From the NCBI RefSeq assembly GCF_050003625.1, contig NC_134400.1, positions 227,146,085-227,210,084 on the forward strand: a stretch of DNA of 64,000 nt. Direction: 5' to 3'. The position numbers and the translations under genes were made by a program. A model generated the notes under the pieces. The model had not been told where the DNA came from. It saw only the letters and a program-made list of their open reading frames with translations, and made no database searches. Of the stretch, positions 59,629-64,000 are shown one piece after another. Numbering within the stretch: the first letter of the stretch is position 1; each line of letters starts with the position of its first letter. This DNA comes from Haematobia irritans. Taxonomy: Eukaryota; Arthropoda; Insecta; Diptera; Muscidae.

Positions 59629-62060
59629 GAAAAATATGTTTTTCACATGTTCCGATATAAAAAAAATGTGTTTCGGGCACAATTTTTAAACACAATATAT
59701 TTAAGTGCAAACATGTAATGTTCCTAAACTAATACTAAATGTTTGGGACACATATGTTAATAAGTTAGAAGTTAGAAACTAACACTAAATGTTTGGGACA
59801 CATATGTTAATAAGTTAGAATACATTATGTTTGGGGCATGAATGTTTCATGAAAATAATATGTGTGAATGTAAACATATATAACTTTACAAACATATATA
59901 TGTTGTGATATTTTATTCAGAGAGAGTATAGAGAAAGAAATAGAGATGGAAACCAGGGGGGTTGACGAAAGATATAAACATAACACAGCGAGATAATCAA
60001 AAGAGAGCAATTTCTGTGAAACCGCTTGTAAGGCCCAAAATTTGATATGCTTAAGTCTAAATATTATTTAATTTGAATATTAGAATGATTATTCGCAGTA
60101 AAGAGATTAGACACTCGGAACCAAGAGAATAGACATTTGAAAAAAATGTGTTTTCGCCTTGAGAGCAGCATTTTATGTATGAGTGCACGCTCACAAAAAA
60201 TCGCTTCTGTAACATATACTCCCAAACATATTTTGCTTCAAGCATATACATTTTTGGCTATTGCCCAAACATTTATATGTTTGATCTCTTCCAATATATA
60301 ATATGTTTGAAAGCATATTGGTCTAAACAATATATGTTTGGGTAGTCTAAGTTCCAAACATTTTGTATTTTTGCATCCAAATTCAATAATGTTGTCTTCC
60401 AAAAAACAATATGTTATTATGTGAACATATAATATGTTTGGAAGCATTTTGCACCCAAAAATATTATATGCTTAAAAAAATTCTCCCAAACAATATTGTG
60501 CTCAAAATTTTATTTATTTATTTATATATTTACAATCATAATGAATTATGAAAATAAACAGGTAATATAGGTGCTAACAACATAGGTTTTCGACCTGAAT
60601 GCTCAAAATTTTGTTTCTGCCCAATTGTATATTCCCCCACATCTTTCTCACTTCCACGAGATTTTGTAGTTCTTAGCACCTTTTTCTTTAATACAAACAT
60701 TGTAGAAGAAATTATTCAATTGTATGATTTTTTTTATTTTAATTTTACCTTTTGCCGGACGTGGATTCGAACAGCGGACCACACAGTTTGTAAGGATCAA
60801 AGAAGTAGTTGATCAATTGCCCAAGGAAAAATAAAATGTTAATTTTGTAATAACAAGCAACAACCACCAACTTAATTCAATATCGCTCCCTGCTAAATAG
60901 CGCTCCAAGCTACTAAACACATATATGTTTATAGTCTATTTCTAAATTAATATATGTTTGCATCCAAGCATATTATATTTAAAAACATTTTATGTCCCAA
61001 ACATAATATGTTCTAACATATTAACATATATGTCCCAAACATGTTATGCTAGTTTATGAACATTATATGCTTGCACTCAAAAATATTGTGTTTAAAAATT
61101 TGTGTTCCAAACATATAATGTTTATAGCCAAACATATGAAAAACAGTCTTTTTCATCCGTGTGGACATGTGTTTTGTTTATGATTTTGGCATTATGGGCA
61201 CAATTTGTTTCTTGGTTCGTTAAAATAAATAGGAACGTACGGGGAGTGAGTCAAAATATTCAGGCAAAGGAAATTAAAAAAAAGAAAAACGGTGGAAAAT
61301 ATACAAAAATTATAAAGGGATCTTCATAAAAATAATGAAAGGGCACTTTACTCTTGTTAGAGTTGGGACAGTAAAATGAAAAAGTTTAGTTCCTCTTTAT
61401 TAATATGTAGTCTAAGAGGAGTTGACGGACACCTTCAAATATAAAAGCGGACATTAAGTTCGAGTTTTGCAGCTAAAACAATTGAAAAAGTTTATTTTCT
61501 TTAAAATGAATTATTAAAGAAAAGTAAAAGGCAAAACAGGTTCATTTTAGAGCGATAATGCCAACTTAATACCGGCCTCAAAGTAAAAATGAAATTAAGT
61601 ACAAAACACGATAAATTTTAAATGCATTTAAAATGGTGTTAATGCTAGTAAAAAACTGTTCACCTCTAAATAAATTTGTGTGTATATTATAAAATTATTT
61701 ATGTATGTTTATACTCGACTCCACGTTCTTTTTTGTTAGAGTTTTTGAATTCCTTTAAAAATTTCAAACTTTTATACCAAAACCAGTATTTTGGTACAAT
61801 TGTTATTTTTGCAATAAAAAAATTATATCTCCGTCCAGGCGAAAGGTAAAATTTAAAAAAAAAATTTAAAAGGTGCCAAGAACTAAAAAAAATTCGTGGA
61901 AGTGAAAATTATGTGAGGGAATGAGCATCTCCAATCTTCTTTGGAGAAAATTCTTCGAAGCACATAATATTTTTGGGCTCAAAATGCTTCCAAACATATA
62001 ATATGTTCACATAAAACAAACGTATTAATGTTTCGGCAGTATCCAATAATATATGTGCTT
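59629..62060. mobile_element. Old AACATATT/fold-back family sequence enclosing a young copy
   Basis: The left part (about 59629-60185) has GTTTGGGACACATATGTTAA-type words, twice in tandem at 59738 and 59792. After the nested element, 61164-61350 resembles the sequence just inside and beyond the fold-back at 9060-9745. A fragment with CCGTCCAGGCGAAAGGTAAA and the family end follows at about 61840-62060. Boundaries are approximate. Confidence 0.45.
60186..61161 (+). mobile_element. ~978-bp AACATATT-family element, copy 5 (TG duplication)
   Basis: CACGCTCACAAAAAATCGCT to TTTTTCATCCGTG, 976 bp, with TG on both sides (60184-60185 and 61162-61163). It is nearly identical to copies 1-4 and carries the internal B-box half-module near 60765. 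Confidence 0.88.
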
Positions 62061-64000
62061 CCTGTAGTAGGTGTAGTAAATATTGTAAACTCGCGTACCT
62101 ATTTACAATCTGCGATATAAAATAGATATTTTCGATCGCTTTCGATCATTGAATATGTGTTTGTTTTTGTGTGAAAATAAGGATAACACTTTGGATTATT
62201 ATTCGTATTCAAACTTGTATCCAGCAGTAGGTATGAGAAAAACTCGGTGGTCAATCAGAGTCAAGGCCTTAATACTGTCATTGCAAAGCTACAGTGATAT
62301 AATTGGATATATTTTGAAGATAGTTTCCGAAAAATTATTTTATTGAGTATTTGTACCGATTGTTCACTCAACGATTTCGTATCATTTCGCCTTTTTAATT
62401 CGTTAGTTTAACTGCATTGAAGAGTTGAAAATTTGCCTTACTTCAAAGACATTTTTAAAGAAAACAATTTTTAAAGAAATTAATATGAACGTTGTTTTAA
62501 TTAAAATTTCTTGACGCTAGAGAAATTTTTCCTTAATATTGTTTAAATTGCATGTCCTAAAGTTTAGATTCCATATTCATTTATATTATGCAAATATATT
62601 TTTCCCAATGCACAATTGGTATAATTCTTCCAAAACTGGTAGATTGGTGGTATTCTGGCATTAGATATAATTTCCGTATGAACCGATCTCCAAGCAAATA
62701 TGATACATTGAACAACTTGGGTGAGGATACATCATCTGATCCTCATTAATTGTGATATTCTATGACGGATTGAAATTAGTTCCTCAGTACAAATCCACCC
62801 ATTACCGATCACACAAAATTGCTCCAAAAGGTATCTCATCATTAACTTTTTATATTTTTTTTATTGAAATAACTCATAAAACAAGTGCACATTAGATAAC
62901 CGAGTTTTCCCTCTTGTTTTCATCGTGGGCAAGATAGTCATATGCATATGACAGCGTGTGTGTGTGTTACTTACACAGTAGTAGTAAATTAAATACTCAT
63001 TTATTTGGAATATGGATGGTAATCCGGCAGATGATTATACTGAGGATGTTTATTTTATGCTCGTCATCGACTTTTTCAGTAATCGATTTCATTTTCCCCC
63101 CAATGGCTTATAGTTGCTCCATTGTATGCGTTTGGTTATAATATTTTAATAATACAATGTCAATAAATTGGTAATACCATATCGGAATTTCGTGGTGTAT
63201 TAGTCTTTACACAGAGGGAATTGGAGCGGATTAAAATGGTTTAACATTTAATGGTTATTTTCGTGTGTAGAATCGTGATGTGAACAGTAAACTTCAACAC
63301 ATGGCAATGGTGATTTTTAATTTCGTTGCTGTTAATTAGTGGTGGTGTTAATCTATTGGACTAGAAAGGAAGAGGCGGAACAGAGGGTTCTTTTGGACCA
63401 ACGAAAAACAAAGCAATAGCTTGGAATCCACACCACTTCAATCCATATCAAATTGCATTTAGACGTATACAGATAACATCAACGTTGCCGAATTATTTGC
63501 TAAATAAGCGATTTATTTCAAGTATGTTATAACCAGAGAAGGAATATGATAACCCGCAAAAATATTGTTTTGCTAGTCGAAATAAGATATATAAGAAAAT
63601 AACATGTGAAAATGTAACATTATGCTTCCCTGTATACACAAATGTAGGATATAGTTTGGCTTGAATTAAAGGGGCGGCATGGAATATCCAGTTTTATCGA
63701 AATCAAAAAGCATTGCTGCTTGATTATTATAACGTTCAAATGGACTGACATAGCTTATAGGTTAGTTTAGCCTTTACTCAATTTATATTGACTATGTGGA
63801 TTCCAACATTAATCTACCTATGGAGTCTTACCATTATCCTACATATATTTGAAAGATTTTTTTAATTATCTCACATATTCGAATTCAGTAAAATGTTGTG
63901 CCAGTACAAAAAATTTGCTGTGTTACGGTACAACAATTTCGTAGAAAATTAACATCCATACAAAATTTCACACATATCAGGTATATTGACCACAACTCAT
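62061..64000. other. No gene recognised
   Basis: AT-rich sequence without element ends I can identify. The 60-65-codon frames (62149-62346, 62956-63141) show no recognised domain. Confidence 0.45.

Overview
The window is repeat-rich DNA from a higher dipteran fly, probably a calyptrate/muscid. The reasons are mini-me-type repeats with TA and GTCY microsatellites, an AT-rich minisatellite of the TTTTGACAAAATTTTC type, mariner and other IS630/Tc1-like transposase remnants, tRNA-derived SINE modules, and a long-LTR Ty3/gypsy element. I recognise no intact host protein-coding gene and no bacterial-type system. Nearly all interpretable sequence is transposable elements, many nested several layers deep.

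Layout. 182-1233: TA-flanked MITE carrying tRNA-like modules and an 81-bp tandem repeat. 2130-7109: one mariner copy stretched to 5 kb by three or more later insertions. 8527-9678: fold-back element with 560-bp arms. 10507-16004: imperfect palindrome centred on (TA)83, whose right arm alone carries a 978-bp element, so the left arm is its empty site. 18573-22759 and 26398-30398: two oppositely oriented non-autonomous hAT-like elements with intact 8-bp target duplications. The second lies inside a MITE that itself split a DDE transposase pseudogene. 24749-25999: compact, frameshifted mariner. 32044-41712: dense patchwork of AT-rich elements, including three near-identical ~978-bp copies and a three-level nest. 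42446-54774: complete LTR retrotransposon. 54779-64000: low-repeat DNA with one mini-me element, one MITE and a fifth ~978-bp copy.

The only element that looks structurally complete is the LTR retrotransposon: 12,329 bp, two 2,788-bp LTRs that look identical, AAGG target duplication, Lys-type primer site, Gag, and Pol in the -1 frame with protease, RT, RNase H and integrase, and no env. Its gag-pol overlap holds a textbook -1 frameshift signal: GGGAAAC in the right phase, a 7-nt spacer, a perfect 9-bp stem, and possible pseudoknot pairing.

The most unusual general signal is a group of non-autonomous elements with CAC...GTG ends plus a nearby A/T run. They are flanked by 2-bp duplications that are TA, TG, CA or CG, that is, any pyrimidine-purine step. 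For CA and CG the window itself contains the matching empty site. All identities here were judged by eye; no alignment or database search was run.
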